Source of the DNA: Ichthyophis bannanicus
Lineage: Eukaryota; Chordata; Amphibia; Gymnophiona; Ichthyophiidae
NCBI GenBank assembly: GCA_033557465.1
Contig: CM066033.1
Coordinates: forward strand, 903,614,808-903,678,807
Direction of reading: 5' to 3'
Length of the DNA: 64,000 nucleotides
The notes beneath the pieces were generated by a model, which was not told the origin of the DNA, made no database searches, and saw only the letters and a list, made by a program, of their open reading frames with translations. The translations under genes and the position numbers were made by a program. Shown here one piece after another: positions 50,408 through 60,539 of this stretch (the first letter of the stretch is position 1; each line of letters begins with the position of its first letter).

Positions 50408-51472
50408 CAGTCAAACCTCGGTTTCAATGATTAATCCGTTCGAAAAAGTCTGACTAAAATCGAATGTATGAAAACTGAAGCAATATTTCCCATAAGAAAT
50501 AATGTAAATACAATTAATCTGTTCTAGACACCCAAATATATTCACAAAAATACATTTTATAGAGAATAACTATATTTTTACATACAGAAAACAATGCGAA
50601 ATAAATATAAATGACTAATGAAATGGATAAATGAACATTTAACATCACTTTTACCTTTATTGAAGACTCTTGTTGGCAAGATGCAGCCAGACACCCAGAG
50701 AGGAGATCGGGCACAGGAATTAAAAAAAAAAAAAGAACAAAACAAGAAGGATCCACAAAAATAAAGCCTCCAGTAAAGGCGCCAGCCACAGCCACCGGAA
50801 ACACCACTCTCCCACTCAGGCAAGCTGGAACGCAGAGCTGAGCATGCGTTCCAGAGCCATGTAGCAATGGCTGCAGCAGCACGGGCCCCCGAAGTCTCAG
50901 CCAGGCAGCAGAACACTTCTCTCACCTGCCCGATCCTCACAGGACAGCACACACACAGAGATTCTCTGATCGCCGACTCTCTCCCCTGCCTCCGATTCTC
51001 AACAGCAGCAGGACTGGCAAGTTTGGAAGACCCCTTTCAGCAGGGAGTCCCAGCAGGGAATCCTAATTGAGCATCGGAGCATCAGACCAGCAGAACAGCT
51101 CCCGGCACTTCTCTCACCTCACCGGACAGCACACACACAGAGATTCTCTGATCGCCGACTCTCTCCCCTGCCTCCGATTCTCAGCATCAGACCAGCATAA
51201 CAGCTCCTGGCACTTCTCTCACCTCATCGGACAGCACACACACAGAGATTCTCTGATCACCGACTCTCTCTCCCGCCTCCGATTCTCAGCATCAGACCAG
51301 CAGAACAGCTCCTACTGTACTGAGTGCCCCCCCCCCCCCCGGTACGGACCATTTTAAATTGTATGAAAACCAAGCGGATGTACGAGAACCGGGACAAAAT
51401 CGCAACAAAAAAAGTCGTTGAAAACTGAAGCTAACGAAAACTGGGGCATATGAAAACCGAGGTTTGACTGTA
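50406..51472. mobile_element. Tc1/mariner-like MITE with TA duplication and internal repeats
   Basis: Element 50408-51470 (1063 bp) has inverted ends CAGTCAAACCTCGGTTT and AAACCGAGGTTTGACTG, flanked by TA at 50406 and 51471. There is no transposase. Inside, a segment with ACACACACAGAGATTCTCTGATC is repeated three times, the last two copies 105 bp apart (51104, 51209). Outside the ends, the RT frame reads straight through. Confidence 0.88.
50917..51330. repeat. 105-bp tandem repeats inside MITE
   Basis: Copies start near 50917, 51104 and 51209, each with CACTTCTCTCACCT and CCTCCGATTCTCA. The last two are in exact tandem at 105 bp. The first is separated by a unique spacer of about 80 bp. Confidence 0.8.
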
Positions 51473-51646
51473 CTGTCTTAGATTTATCAAATGCATTTTT
51501 TGGGGTCCCGTTCCATCCTGACAGTAGGCCATTGCTGGCATTTCAATATAATGGACAACATTTTCAGTGGACTAGATTACCTCAGGGATACACAGATAGT
51601 CCATCAATTTTCACTCTATGTTTAGACAAAGATCTAGCTCCTTTTA
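51473..51646 (+). pseudogene. Provirus reverse transcriptase, palm segment
   Basis: The reading 'VLDLSNAFFGVPFHPDSRP' (first catalytic Asp), then 'FQYNGQQFQWTRLPQGYTDS' and 'FTLCLDKDL' is the RT palm before the active site. It is cut in GATCTAGCTCCTTTT by the L1 insertion. That 15-mer is repeated at 57823, where RT continues. Confidence 0.88.
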
Positions 51647-52002
51647 TTTCAAATCATTTTTATTGAGTTTTCATAGGTACAGAGAGAAACAGGGCTCAGA
51701 GACAACCAACAACATAACATAACAAAATAGAGGTCTTCCCATCAGCCCAATACGTACATACAACACAAATCATAACAGTCGGGAAATCGTAAACCAGTCG
51801 GAGTTAACAACATAGCAATTCCATAACAATTCCCCCATTCCCCCCCCTCACCCCAACTCCTTATCTAAATCATTCTGGAAAGAAAAACCCCAGCCTCTCC
51901 CCCCACCCCGAGCCCCTCACCCCCCACCCCCCCTAGAGCACAGACATGCAGCCCAAAACTCCGCTCATAGATTACCACCACTACATCCAAGTATAAGTGA
52001 CA
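51647..52002 (-). other. L1 3' UTR
   Basis: A non-coding segment, G-rich on the sense strand near 51840-51930. It ends CAATAAAAATGATTTGAAAT and AAAA. The A tail is very short. Confidence 0.7.
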
Positions 52003-55000
52003 TCACCTGCCACCGGTCAGCTCCCCTCCATCTATCACTGTCTCCCCAAGGAGCCCACGGCTGGAGAAATAGTGCTCCGTGACCCCTCTCCAAATATTAT
52101 CACAGGTCACCCGTTGCTTATCCCCCAAAAGTCTCGCTGTGCGCATCTCATGGCCTCTCAGAGTTAAGAGAGCTCTGCACCACTCCCTAAGGCTCGGGGG
52201 TCGGGCGTCTAGCCAATGTCGTAGGATGCACTGTTTCACAATCAGGAAGGCTCTAGTATAGAGTTGCCTCGTAGCCACACAACTGGGGTCCGCTACAGAA
52301 TCAGCTCCAGGCATTCCCCCACCCCCAAGAGGCCCATCAGATAAATCCTGAGTTAGCTCCCGGGAGTCCACACCACACACCCCAAATAAACACCATTCAT
52401 ACGTGAGATCACCTCGCACAGGTCTACATACGCGCAGCTCAGCATAGACCTCCCCCCAAAACTGAGTGATCCGGGGGCAGCTCCAAAAACGGTGGAATAA
52501 GGTCCCCTTATAAGTGTCACATAGCTGACAGACATCAGTCGAGAGCACCTTCATCTTAAACGCCCACGTGTTGGGTACATATGCCCTCCACAGCAGTTTG
52601 TATTGGATTTCGCGTAATTTAACTGATTCCGAGAGGAGCTTTATATGTTGGAAAGCAATCTGGAGCAACTCAAGCTTAAGGGACAAACTATCGGCTATGC
52701 ACCACTTGCGTGCCAGGTGCGTCAACGAAGTCCAGTCCCCCCCAGGACAACACTCCTCACGCCAAGTGCGGAGCGAAAACTTGCCTTCGACGTCCGCTAT
52801 GAGATCCCATACCCCTCTATTCCGAAACTGAAAACCCCTAATCCGCTGAAGTGTCTGTATATAGTGTCGTACTTGCAGGTAGAAGTAAAAAGAAGGAGAC
52901 GCAAGCTTATATCGCCGCTGCAAAGTGTGAAAGGAGTCCAACTCCCCCTGAGATTGCATCCTCAATTGACCCAGGTGTCCAAGGCTAGCCTCGGTCCAAC
53001 TGCCCGGTAATCCTCCCCGGCATCCCGGTACAAAGTCGGCATTACCCCTCAAAGGCAGACACTCTGTACTCTTCCACGGCTCGCGCTTCTTCTGACACAT
53101 GAAACGCCACGCCTGGCTCAATGCACTAAAATAGACCGAGTGTCGCCAAAAATACGGCAAGCCCACCGGAGGGCTATGTAACAAGTAAGCCGGATGATAG
53201 GGCGCCGAGAGGTGTTCTATCAACTCCCAGGGTAGGACTCCTTCTCCACCCAAGATCAAATTCCGCAAGGGGCGCAATAGAGCGAGAAAGTTATAATCCC
53301 GGATCGAAAAAAGCCCAAGTCCCCCTTCCTCCCTATTACTCATCAAAACTGCTAACGAGATCCGTGCTTTCCTACCTCTCCACAGAAAGTGGCTGAGGTA
53401 TCGCTGGAATAAAGTGACATCACATCGCCGTAACCACAAAGGCAAATGCCGTAACAGATATATCCAACGGGGAACCTCCATCATCTGAAACAAAGCAAGG
53501 CGCCCCATAAGCGAGAGAGGGAGGTCTCGCCACCGATGCAATACATCCGCCATCCTTCGCAGCATGGGGCGGATATTAACCTCATACAATCTTGAGATCT
53601 GATCGGGGATCTGTATCCCCAAATAGTGAAACTCCCCAGTCGCCCAACGTAAAGGAAAGAGCCCTCTCCACTGTCTCTGCGCTCGACCCCCTACATCTAA
53701 CGCGACACACTTACTGAGGTTTATCCGGAGCCCGGAGAACGCGCCAAAACTCTGAATCACGTCCAAAGCGCGCTCCAGGGAAGGCTGAGGGTCGCACAAA
53801 CACAAGAGCATATCGTCGGCAAACGCGCTGACCTTGATTCCCCCTTTCGGCCATTCAATCCCACAGATCCTTTCCTCCGCTATAAGGGTAAGGAGCAAAG
53901 GCTCCAATTGTAAGACAAATAATAGAGGCGACAGCGGGCAACCTTGACGCGTACCCCTACGTAATTCAAAAGGTACCGAGGAGGTTCCCCCACTAGCCAC
54001 ACACGCCAGCGGTCCCGCATACAACGCTCTCACCCACGAGAGAAAGGCGCCTTCGAAACCAAATTTTTTAAGCGTTTCAAACATGTAAGTCCACGACACT
54101 CTGTCGAAAGCCTTCTCTGCATCAAGGCTCACTAGAAGTAAAGGCGTCCCCCGATGCAAACAATGTTCCATGCCCAGGAGCACCTTACTAATATTAGCAA
54201 AGGCATCCCGGCCTTTAACAAACCCCGATTGATGGGTACCAACAAGTCGGGGCAAAACCCCTTGCAACCGGGCCGCAAGGACCGAAGCCACCAATTTCAT
54301 GTCATAGTTGATTAAAGAAATGGGGCGGTAAGATGCGGGGTCCTCCGGATCTCGGCCTTCCTTGGGTATAATAGTAATTGCCGCCGTTCGCATATCCCGC
54401 GGGTATGAGCCTCGTTCTTGCGCTTCCTGATACACTGCCATTAAAGTAGGTACGATATGGGGCATCAAGATCTTATAAAATTCTGCACCATAGCCATCAG
54501 GGCCCGGAGCTTTGTGTGCTTTCCCTTTCGTTATCACTGCTTGGATTTCTGCACCGGATATCCGCACATTCAGAATCTGAAGCTCAGCCTCCGTCACCCT
54601 AGGTAGCGGCACGGCCTCTAGAAACACTCTCTCGCGTTCTCTATTTTGCTCCTCCGGTGTATATAAAGCCTGATAGTATTGACTAAACACCTGCACAATC
54701 TTCGGGAGGTCAGTTTGCTGCACCCCCTGACTATCCCGAATTCGAGTCACCCCCTGAATACCCCCTTTACGTTTAACTAGGCGCGCCAGTAGACGCCCCG
54801 ATCGGTCCCCAAAACGAAACAATTGGTGGCGATAATACTGTAGCGACTGAACTGCCCGCTCATGGAGTATTTCATTCAGAGCTCTCTGCACTTCTAAATA
54901 CGCCAAAATCTTCTGCGGTCGAGCCACAGCTGCTCGCTTTGCCTCCTGCAACTGGCTCGACAGCTCTATAAGCCACGCGTTCAACCGCCTCCGCTCTCTC

Positions 55001-55911
55001 GCAACATACGCTATGATGTGTCCACGGAGCACTGCTTTCCCAGCCTCCCAGAAGGTCCCCGCATCCACCTCACTTGTGTCATTCCAACTAAGATAGTCCT
55101 CCCATTGATGGGTTAAATAAGCCCGGAAAGTCTCATCCTGCCAGAGGTGCCCCGGGAACGCCCAACGGACTCCTCCCGCAGCTCCTCCTCTCCAATCTAA
55201 GACTACTCTAGCATGATCAGACACTACTATGGGCTCAATTTCCACTTTGACCACTTTCCCCAAGCTAGCTCTCGAAATCAAGATGTAATCAATCCGGGAC
55301 CAAGTTTGGTGTGCTCTCGACAGATGCGTATAGTCTCTCTCCCCACCATGCAAGACCCTCCAGGAGTCAACTAGTCCCCCCAACTTACAGAGGTACTCTA
55401 CCCCTTTATTGCGCCAAGCCCCAGGAGAGCCCCCACCAGCGGATCTATCCAATAGCGGGTCATGCGGGCAATTAAAATCTCCCGCTAGTATCAAAGGTAC
55501 CTTCGGGGCCCCTAACACTTTTCCCAGGAGTAGCTGAAAAAACCGATGGTCATATATATTTGGGGCATAAATGTTTCCCAGAAGTAACTCCTGTCCCTGT
55601 ATCTTGGCATGTAAAAAGAGGAACCGCCCATTCGGATCCGGCTCCTCTCTAATCACCTCCATTGTCACACCTCTATGGACCAAAATCGCCACTCCACGCT
55701 TCTTTACCTTCGTGGAAGCGGCATATACCTGCCCCACCCAATCTTTCTTTAACTTCTTGTGTTCAACCTCAGTTAAGTGGGTTTCTTGTAATAAAGCTAT
55801 ATGTGTACGCCCCTTCTTTAGGGCCTGAAGCATCTTCGTCCTCTTTACAGGCGTATTCAGCCCTCCTACATTCCAGGAAACCACACGCAGATCATCACAC
55901 ATTCCACTCAT
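52003..55911 (-). CDS. L1 ORF2 protein: endonuclease and reverse transcriptase (1302 aa, intact)
   Basis: The start is ATG 55911 (MSGMCDDLRVV). The APE-type endonuclease (about residues 1-240) shows 'VVSWNVGGLNTP', 'IALLQETHLT', 'LILAGDFNCPHD' and 'VVSDHARVVLDW', with the catalytic Asn, Glu, Asp/Asn and Asp-His present. RT (about 450-760) shows 'KAPGPDGYGAEFYK', 'ITIIPKEGRDPEDPASYRP', 'LVSLDAEKAFDRVSW', 'RRGTRQGCPLSPLLFVL' and 'VSAFADDMLLCL' (active-site Asp pair). The C-terminus has the Cys-His motif 'CQLCDTYKGTLFHRFWSCP'. Length suits the L1/Tx1 group. The protein nicks DNA and primes reverse transcription at the target. No stop or shift is present. Confidence 0.95.
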   Translation of the reverse strand: MSGMCDDLRVVSWNVGGLNTPVKRTKMLQALKKGRTHIALLQETHLTEVEHKKLKKDWVGQVYAASTKVKKRGVAILVHRGVTMEVIREEPDPNGRFLFLHAKIQGQELLLGNIYAPNIYDHRFFQLLLGKVLGAPKVPLILAGDFNCPHDPLLDRSAGGGSPGAWRNKGVEYLCKLGGLVDSWRVLHGGERDYTHLSRAHQTWSRIDYILISRASLGKVVKVEIEPIVVSDHARVVLDWRGGAAGGVRWAFPGHLWQDETFRAYLTHQWEDYLSWNDTSEVDAGTFWEAGKAVLRGHIIAYVARERRRLNAWLIELSSQLQEAKRAAVARPQKILAYLEVQRALNEILHERAVQSLQYYRHQLFRFGDRSGRLLARLVKRKGGIQGVTRIRDSQGVQQTDLPKIVQVFSQYYQALYTPEEQNRERERVFLEAVPLPRVTEAELQILNVRISGAEIQAVITKGKAHKAPGPDGYGAEFYKILMPHIVPTLMAVYQEAQERGSYPRDMRTAAITIIPKEGRDPEDPASYRPISLINYDMKLVASVLAARLQGVLPRLVGTHQSGFVKGRDAFANISKVLLGMEHCLHRGTPLLLVSLDAEKAFDRVSWTYMFETLKKFGFEGAFLSWVRALYAGPLACVASGGTSSVPFELRRGTRQGCPLSPLLFVLQLEPLLLTLIAEERICGIEWPKGGIKVSAFADDMLLCLCDPQPSLERALDVIQSFGAFSGLRINLSKCVALDVGGRAQRQWRGLFPLRWATGEFHYLGIQIPDQISRLYEVNIRPMLRRMADVLHRWRDLPLSLMGRLALFQMMEVPRWIYLLRHLPLWLRRCDVTLFQRYLSHFLWRGRKARISLAVLMSNREEGGLGLFSIRDYNFLALLRPLRNLILGGEGVLPWELIEHLSAPYHPAYLLHSPPVGLPYFWRHSVYFSALSQAWRFMCQKKREPWKSTECLPLRGNADFVPGCRGGLPGSWTEASLGHLGQLRMQSQGELDSFHTLQRRYKLASPSFYFYLQVRHYIQTLQRIRGFQFRNRGVWDLIADVEGKFSLRTWREECCPGGDWTSLTHLARKWCIADSLSLKLELLQIAFQHIKLLSESVKLREIQYKLLWRAYVPNTWAFKMKVLSTDVCQLCDTYKGTLFHRFWSCPRITQFWGEVYAELRVCRPVRGDLTYEWCLFGVCGVDSRELTQDLSDGPLGGGGMPGADSVADPSCVATRQLYTRAFLIVKQCILRHWLDARPPSLREWCRALLTLRGHEMRTARLLGDKQRVTCDNIWRGVTEHYFSSRGLLGETVIDGGELTGGR

Positions 55912-56801
55912 GCCATGTGCGTCTCATCCAACAGGACTCCCATGGATACCACTGTTCCGAGTCGCCCAGCCTCGACCCAGAACAGTCAAACAACAGTCTC
56001 TCCCACCGGGTGCACAGGTGTTCGGCTATTGGGCGATGCTGTTTACTACTCCCCAGCCACCACAGAACATACTCACTCACTACATGTACTGCACATTTAC
56101 CCCCCCCCCCACTAAGACCCCAGAACATCCACACGAAAGGTTCCCCCAAACCTCCCACCCTCCCTCCCCTACCCCGCCCGGTTCCCATCCCCCTCCCCAT
56201 CTCTCCCCCTGGCCACCCGCCCTCCCCCTTATCCCCCCCCAAGTTAAAACATGGTCTGCCACACGCCCGGCTAACTGCGCCAGGCTCGGGGCCCACTCCT
56301 GCGCGCTGCAGGGCCATCTCGCCTCCCCCACAAAGACACATTACAACTCTCAAAGGACAGACCCCCGCCCCCACCCATAAACATAAACAAATCCAATGGA
56401 GTTCCCAACCAAACAGGTGATCTTAAGTGGTCAGTGCCCCAGCCCCATAAAAACTCGCAGTGCACTACAACAGATGCACCCCATCAAGGGATCCCAGCAA
56501 TGGTACCCTCTCCTTAACAATACAGCAAACAGATAGAGAATATCAACATAGAAATTATATACAATGGAGTTATATACCATTCCTCCACCCACCGCATATC
56601 TCCTGACAAAAACCCCCATTTGCACAGAAGTCTCAATACGCCGTGTGTGGACCACGGCCGCTCACGGCCACGCGGCGTCTCACCTAGACTCAGCAATGAG
56701 GAATCCACCCAGGTCTCATCTCTCCAAAGCCAATTGCGGTAGCCTTTCAGGACGGATAGGCCAAGATAGATCCAAGATAGTCCCATAGGATATATGCCTC
56801 T
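55912..56801 (-). other. L1 inter-ORF spacer
   Basis: The 890-bp spacer is unusually long for L1-type elements. It is G-rich on the sense strand, including a G10 run (56101-56110, plus-strand C). Open frames on both strands are rich in Gly or Pro and look compositional. Confidence 0.6.
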
Positions 56802-57647
56802 TCAAGCCGTAGACATCGGGTCCCCCAGGCTCTCCATAAACTTCCGGGCTGCTGCCACCGTGGTGAAGACATGATTCCGCCCCTCATGAAGCACTCGTAG
56901 CGTCGCGGGGAAGGCAAGTGTGAACCGGAGTTGCCGCTGGAACAGAGCAGCGCAAAAGGGGGAGAACTCCTTGCGTTTTGCCGCTACAGAGGCCGAATAG
57001 TCCTGGAATAAGAGAACTTGATGATTGTCCAGCATCAGGGATCTCTTCTTGCGGTATGCCTGGAGCACTTGCCATTTGTGCTGGAAGTTCAGGATGCGAG
57101 CTATCACAACCCGGGGCCGCTGCGAATTCTCCGACTTGGGCCCAATACGGTGCACCCGCTCAACTTTGATTTCTCCCACCAGCTGCTCCAATCCAAGCTC
57201 TTTGGGCAGCCAAGCCTCCACCAGCGCCTGTAACAAGCTCTCGGTGTGTGCTTCCGGAATGCCCACTAACCGCAGATTGTTTCTTCGGGATCGATTTTCT
57301 AAATCGTCCACTTTTTCTTTTAGGGCCTCAATAGTCTTCTGCATGGCAGCGTGCTCACGTGTCTGCAGTCCCTCGGCCTCCTCAATCGCGGACACCCGGT
57401 GCTCAAGTTCTTCGACCCGTTGCCCGAATTCAGCCAGGGACTCTCCGACAGCCTCCAGCTTAGTCAGGATTCGGTCGAATTTCGGCTCCAAGAATTTAGC
57501 GACCTCTTTCGCCAGTTCTTCTGAGCTCGACTCCACACTTTCCGCACCCGGCGATTGCGGCGGGTTCAGAGAGGACGCCATCTTGCTAGCGGAGGCAGCC
57601 CCCGACTTCGCCGCTTTTTCCCGCTCCTTCTTGGCCGCAAGAGGCAT
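56802..57647 (-). CDS. L1 ORF1 RNA-binding protein (281 aa, intact)
   Basis: The start is ATG 57647 (MPLAAKKEREKAAK). A basic, Ser-rich N-terminus leads into a coiled coil at residues about 45-115 ('FDRILTKLEAVGESLAEFGQ' and following heptads). Next comes the RRM-like domain beginning 'LENRSRRNNLRLVGIPE' and 'VERVHRIGP', and the C-terminal domain with 'RILNFQHKWQVLQAYRKK' and 'LFQDYSASVAAKRKEF'. This is the L1 ORF1p (Transposase_22) architecture: a trimeric nucleic-acid chaperone that coats L1 RNA in the cytoplasm. No breaks are visible. Confidence 0.95.
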   Translation of the reverse strand: MPLAAKKEREKAAKSGAASASKMASSLNPPQSPGAESVESSSEELAKEVAKFLEPKFDRILTKLEAVGESLAEFGQRVEELEHRVSAIEEAEGLQTREHAAMQKTIEALKEKVDDLENRSRRNNLRLVGIPEAHTESLLQALVEAWLPKELGLEQLVGEIKVERVHRIGPKSENSQRPRVVIARILNFQHKWQVLQAYRKKRSLMLDNHQVLLFQDYSASVAAKRKEFSPFCAALFQRQLRFTLAFPATLRVLHEGRNHVFTTVAAARKFMESLGDPMSTA

Positions 57648-57822
57648 GGCGGAGAGTAAGGAGCTGATCTACACCTTCAGCAACCCTTACGGTATTATCC
57701 CCGATGTTTTGGTGGGGTTCTAAACCAGGGGGGAGGTCAAAAAAATCAACAGAAAGGCGAGATAGCCCCGGAGCAAGGAGAGACACGTCTCACCCGCTCA
57801 TGCGTCACGTGGTTCCCCCCGA
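57648..57822 (-). promoter_or_regulatory. L1 5' UTR / promoter region
   Basis: The 175-bp leader carries CACGTG and TGACGCATGAG near its 5' end (57795-57815), possible bHLH and ATF-type sites. No repeats are visible. Reaching the target duplication at 57823 suggests a full-length 5' end. Confidence 0.6.
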
Positions 57823-57837
57823 TCTAGCTCCTTTTAA

Positions 57838-58351
57838 ACGCAAGTTGCCTAAATCAGTTTCACTTGTCCAATATGTAGATGATTTACTTTTAACAGCAGA
57901 CACTGGGGAATTGTGCAAACAATATACCCGAGAATTGTTAGTGTTATTGGCTAAGGGTGGTTACAGAGTAAACAGGGAAAAGCTTCAGTACTGTAAATTG
58001 CAGGTGACATTCCTCGGAATGACACTCAGTGAAAAGGAAAAGCTATTAGGACCCACATTTCAGGAAGCTGTGCTCCAGGTCACTGAACCTCGCACTGTGA
58101 AAGAGTTACGGGCACTCTTGGGACTGTTAAACTATAGCCGCCTCTGGGTTCCAGGATATAGTGTGAGGACTCAGACATTCAGGAGACATTTGAAAGGGAA
58201 CCCAAAAGGTTCCCAGCCTATAACTCTCAGTGAAGAAGAAAGGTTATGTTTGCAAACATTATTGAAGGATCTGAATGATTTGCCATCACTCTATTTACCT
58301 GATCACAGCCTCCCAGTGGATGTCTATGTGTTTCACAGCCCCACTGCCTAG
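57838..58351 (+). pseudogene. Provirus reverse transcriptase active site and connection
   Basis: RT resumes after the L1: 'LVQYVDDLLLTAD' with the catalytic YVDD at 57872-57883, 'LQYCKLQVTFLGMTLSE' and 'TVKELRALLGLLNYSRLWVP', the gammaretroviral thumb and connection. A TAG at 58349 interrupts the frame. Confidence 0.9.
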
Positions 58352-59229
58352 GTAGCAGTTGCCACGCAGGGAGATGGTAAAGTAGTGGGACATTTGTCAG
58401 GGTCTTTTTCTCTAGTAGAGCAAGGATTCACAAATTGTGAGCAGGGATTAGTGGCCGCCAATGCAGCAATTGAAAAATTGTATGGTTATATGACTCCCTT
58501 ACAGGTAAACGTATATACTGATCATACACTGCATGCGCTTTTAAAGTCCAATTCCATCCATTTCTTACCCACAAGGGTAGGTAGGTGTGTGGCTGCGCTG
58601 CTACGCAGCCATATTAAACACCAATTGGTACCAAAGCAGAATCGTTTAGGGATTTACAGGACCTCCTCCAGGTATCTACTGTCACACACAACTGCTTGCA
58701 GCAAGTAGGAGAAGATGTCAGACCCATAATAGGGATAGTGCCACATTCAGATGTGCCTCAAGAGGCTGAATGTTGGTTCATAGATGGATCCCAGAGAGAA
58801 GGCAGAGCAGGTTTTGCTATCTGTAGAGTAACCCCACAGGGAGTAGTTACTTCCACAGCACAGTATGAGATGCCTCTAGGATACAGTGCACAGAGTGCAG
58901 AAATTGCAGCACTAGCACAAGTCCTGAGAGAAGATGAAAATAAACATCTAGTAATTTACACCGATTCTCAGTTTGTAAGTAGCTCAGTACACATATATAG
59001 TACCATTTGGGCCAAGAGGGGATATTTGTCAGCTAAAGACCAGCCTCGCCAACAAGCTGAGATCCTAATGGAAGTTTTTGAAATGCTCAGAGAAAGACCA
59101 GAGCAGGGCTATTTGACAGCATGCGAGTGGGTTGCAGCACATTAGGAAGTCAAGACATGGGAGCAGTACGGAAACTCAATAGCTGACAGCCTAGCACAAG
59201 AAACCACCTGCCCTGAAGTCCCTGAGACT
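58352..59229 (+). pseudogene. Provirus connection and RNase H domain
   Basis: The connection 'LVAANAAIEKLYGYMTPLQV' and 'VYTDHTLHALL' is followed, after a frame change near 58690, by RNase H: 'CWFIDGSQREGRAGF' (Asp), 'SAQSAEIAALAQVL' (Glu), 'LVIYTDSQFVSSS' (Asp) and 'NSIADSLAQE' (final Asp) after a stop at 59143. All four acidic catalytic positions remain visible. Confidence 0.85.
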
Positions 59230-59941
59230 ATGGTAGTAACCTGTCAGCAGAGTAGCCAGCATGATTTTTGCAAACTTGAAGATTTACAGGAAAATGTGTT
59301 ACAGAATGAATTACAGCGATGGGTAAATGCTGGATGTACTAAGATCCACAAAGTATGGATGCACCCTTTGGGGAAGATGTGTGTTTCCTCTGCTGCTTTA
59401 ATAAATTTGTCAACTATGCTGCATTATGCAGATTATTGCAGTGTGACAGCCATTGTCTCCCATCTTGGGGATACATTGTGGTGTCCTGATATGCGTAAGT
59501 TGGTTCAGGCAGTAGTTTAGTGGCTGCCATACCTGTATCACTAGCACCCCCCATGCACGTCTTAAGCCAAGTGGGGGTGCAATACCAAGACCACAAGGAC
59601 CTTTTCTGCATTGGCACATTGATTTCACTGATATGCAGGTTAAATGTCAGGGCAGACGATATCTATTGGTTCTGGTTTGTCCTTACTCACAATGGGTTGA
59701 AGCATTTCCATGTAAGAAAGAGACCGCTGCTGAAGTCCTAAAAGTATTAATGGAACATATAATTCCCCGGTATGGGATCCCTGCCCAAATCTTATCAGAT
59801 AATGGATCCCATTTTAAGAATCAATTAGTCAAAGAATTTTCTGAAAAATTGCCCATTAGATGGCACTATGTTGCGGTCTATTCTCCAACCTCAAAAGGCC
59901 TTGTAGAAAGGTGTAATAGTCTTATTAAAACACAGTTAAGA
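59230..59941 (+). pseudogene. Provirus integrase, zinc and catalytic domains
   Basis: The HHCC domain is recognisable in part ('MLHYADYCSVTAIVSHLGD' and 'LWCPDMRKL', then CPTC-type in another frame near 59530). The catalytic core shows 'HIDFTDMQ' (Asp, near 59615), 'ILSDNGSHFKNQL' (Asp, near 59795) and 'GLVERCNSLIKTQL' (Glu, near 59905). The frame then runs directly into an L2-like fragment. Stops near 59518 and frame changes disable it. Confidence 0.86.
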
Positions 59942-60539
59942 AAGCTAATGAACGAAGCCCACTCCCTTATCACACCAAAAGCCTTCAGGAAGACAAAGAA
60001 AACCACTAGCTCCAGAGCATTCACATTCACTGCCCCTACGCTCTGGAATGACCTCCCAATAGACCTTCGCGTCATAAATGACCTCTATCAGTTCAGGAAA
60101 GAGCTAAAAACTTACCTCTTTACTGAACACTTTGAAATTCCATATTCCCCCAAAACACCTCCATAACCATGGTATTACACACACGAACCCCCTTGCTCAA
60201 AACTAAACAACTCACCCCCCCCTGTCTGAAACCCCATACACACCCCCGATTTACGTCATAAAAGGAAATAAATTCCAAAATATACACAAAACACAACCAC
60301 TGTAAATATCCAATGTAAATAATTTAATGGTTGTTTGTATTACTAATACATCTTGAAGTTGAAGTTTTGTTCAATGTAAATAGTTAAACTTAACCGTTCA
60401 TTGTAAATAGTTGAATCTGATTGTTCAATGTAAATGTATACATCTGTGTACAATTGTTAAAATGTTCCTTGTAAACCGCCCTTGATCGCTGGAAGGGGCG
60501 GTATAGAAAAATATAGATAAATAAATAAATAAATAAATA
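59942..60539 (+). mobile_element. L2-like LINE 3' end inserted in integrase
   Basis: It is in frame with integrase to 60166 and reads 'SRAFTFTAPTLWNDLPIDLR' and 'QFRKELKTYLF', the L2-like ORF2 end. The 3' UTR ends in the hairpin ACCGCCC...GGGGCGGT (60475-60502) and (AAAT)n. A short AATG repeat at both borders may be the target duplication. Integrase resumes at 60540. Confidence 0.88.
60475..60502 (+). repeat. 3' terminal hairpin of L2-like LINE
   Basis: ACCGCCCTTGATCGCTGGA followed by AGGGGCGGT folds into a 7-8 bp stem. The same hairpin stands at 33403-33430 (ACCGCCCC...GGGGCGGT). It sits just before the AAAT tail, where L2/CR1-type RTs recognise their RNA. Confidence 0.75.

Larger units (their letters stand above)
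51632..57837 (-). mobile_element. Full-length L1-type LINE with intact ORFs and 15-bp target duplication
   Basis: GATCTAGCTCCTTTT stands at 51632-51646 and 57823-57837, a perfect duplication. Between them lies a minus-strand L1: 5' UTR (57822-57648), ORF1 (57647-56802), a long inter-ORF spacer (56801-55912), ORF2 (55911-52003) and 3' UTR (52002-51647) ending in AATAAAAATG...AAATAAAA. Both ORFs are open throughout. It inserted in the RT gene of the provirus and is the least decayed element in the window. Confidence 0.95.

Noticed and set aside
55571..56420. Plus-strand Pro/His-rich frames in the L1 spacer
   Set aside because: Compositional open frames antisense to the L1 and its inter-ORF spacer. 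No start context or domain.
57025..57723. 232-codon plus-strand open frame
   Set aside because: It is antisense to L1 ORF1, which has the recognised domains. The plus-strand frame is a shadow.
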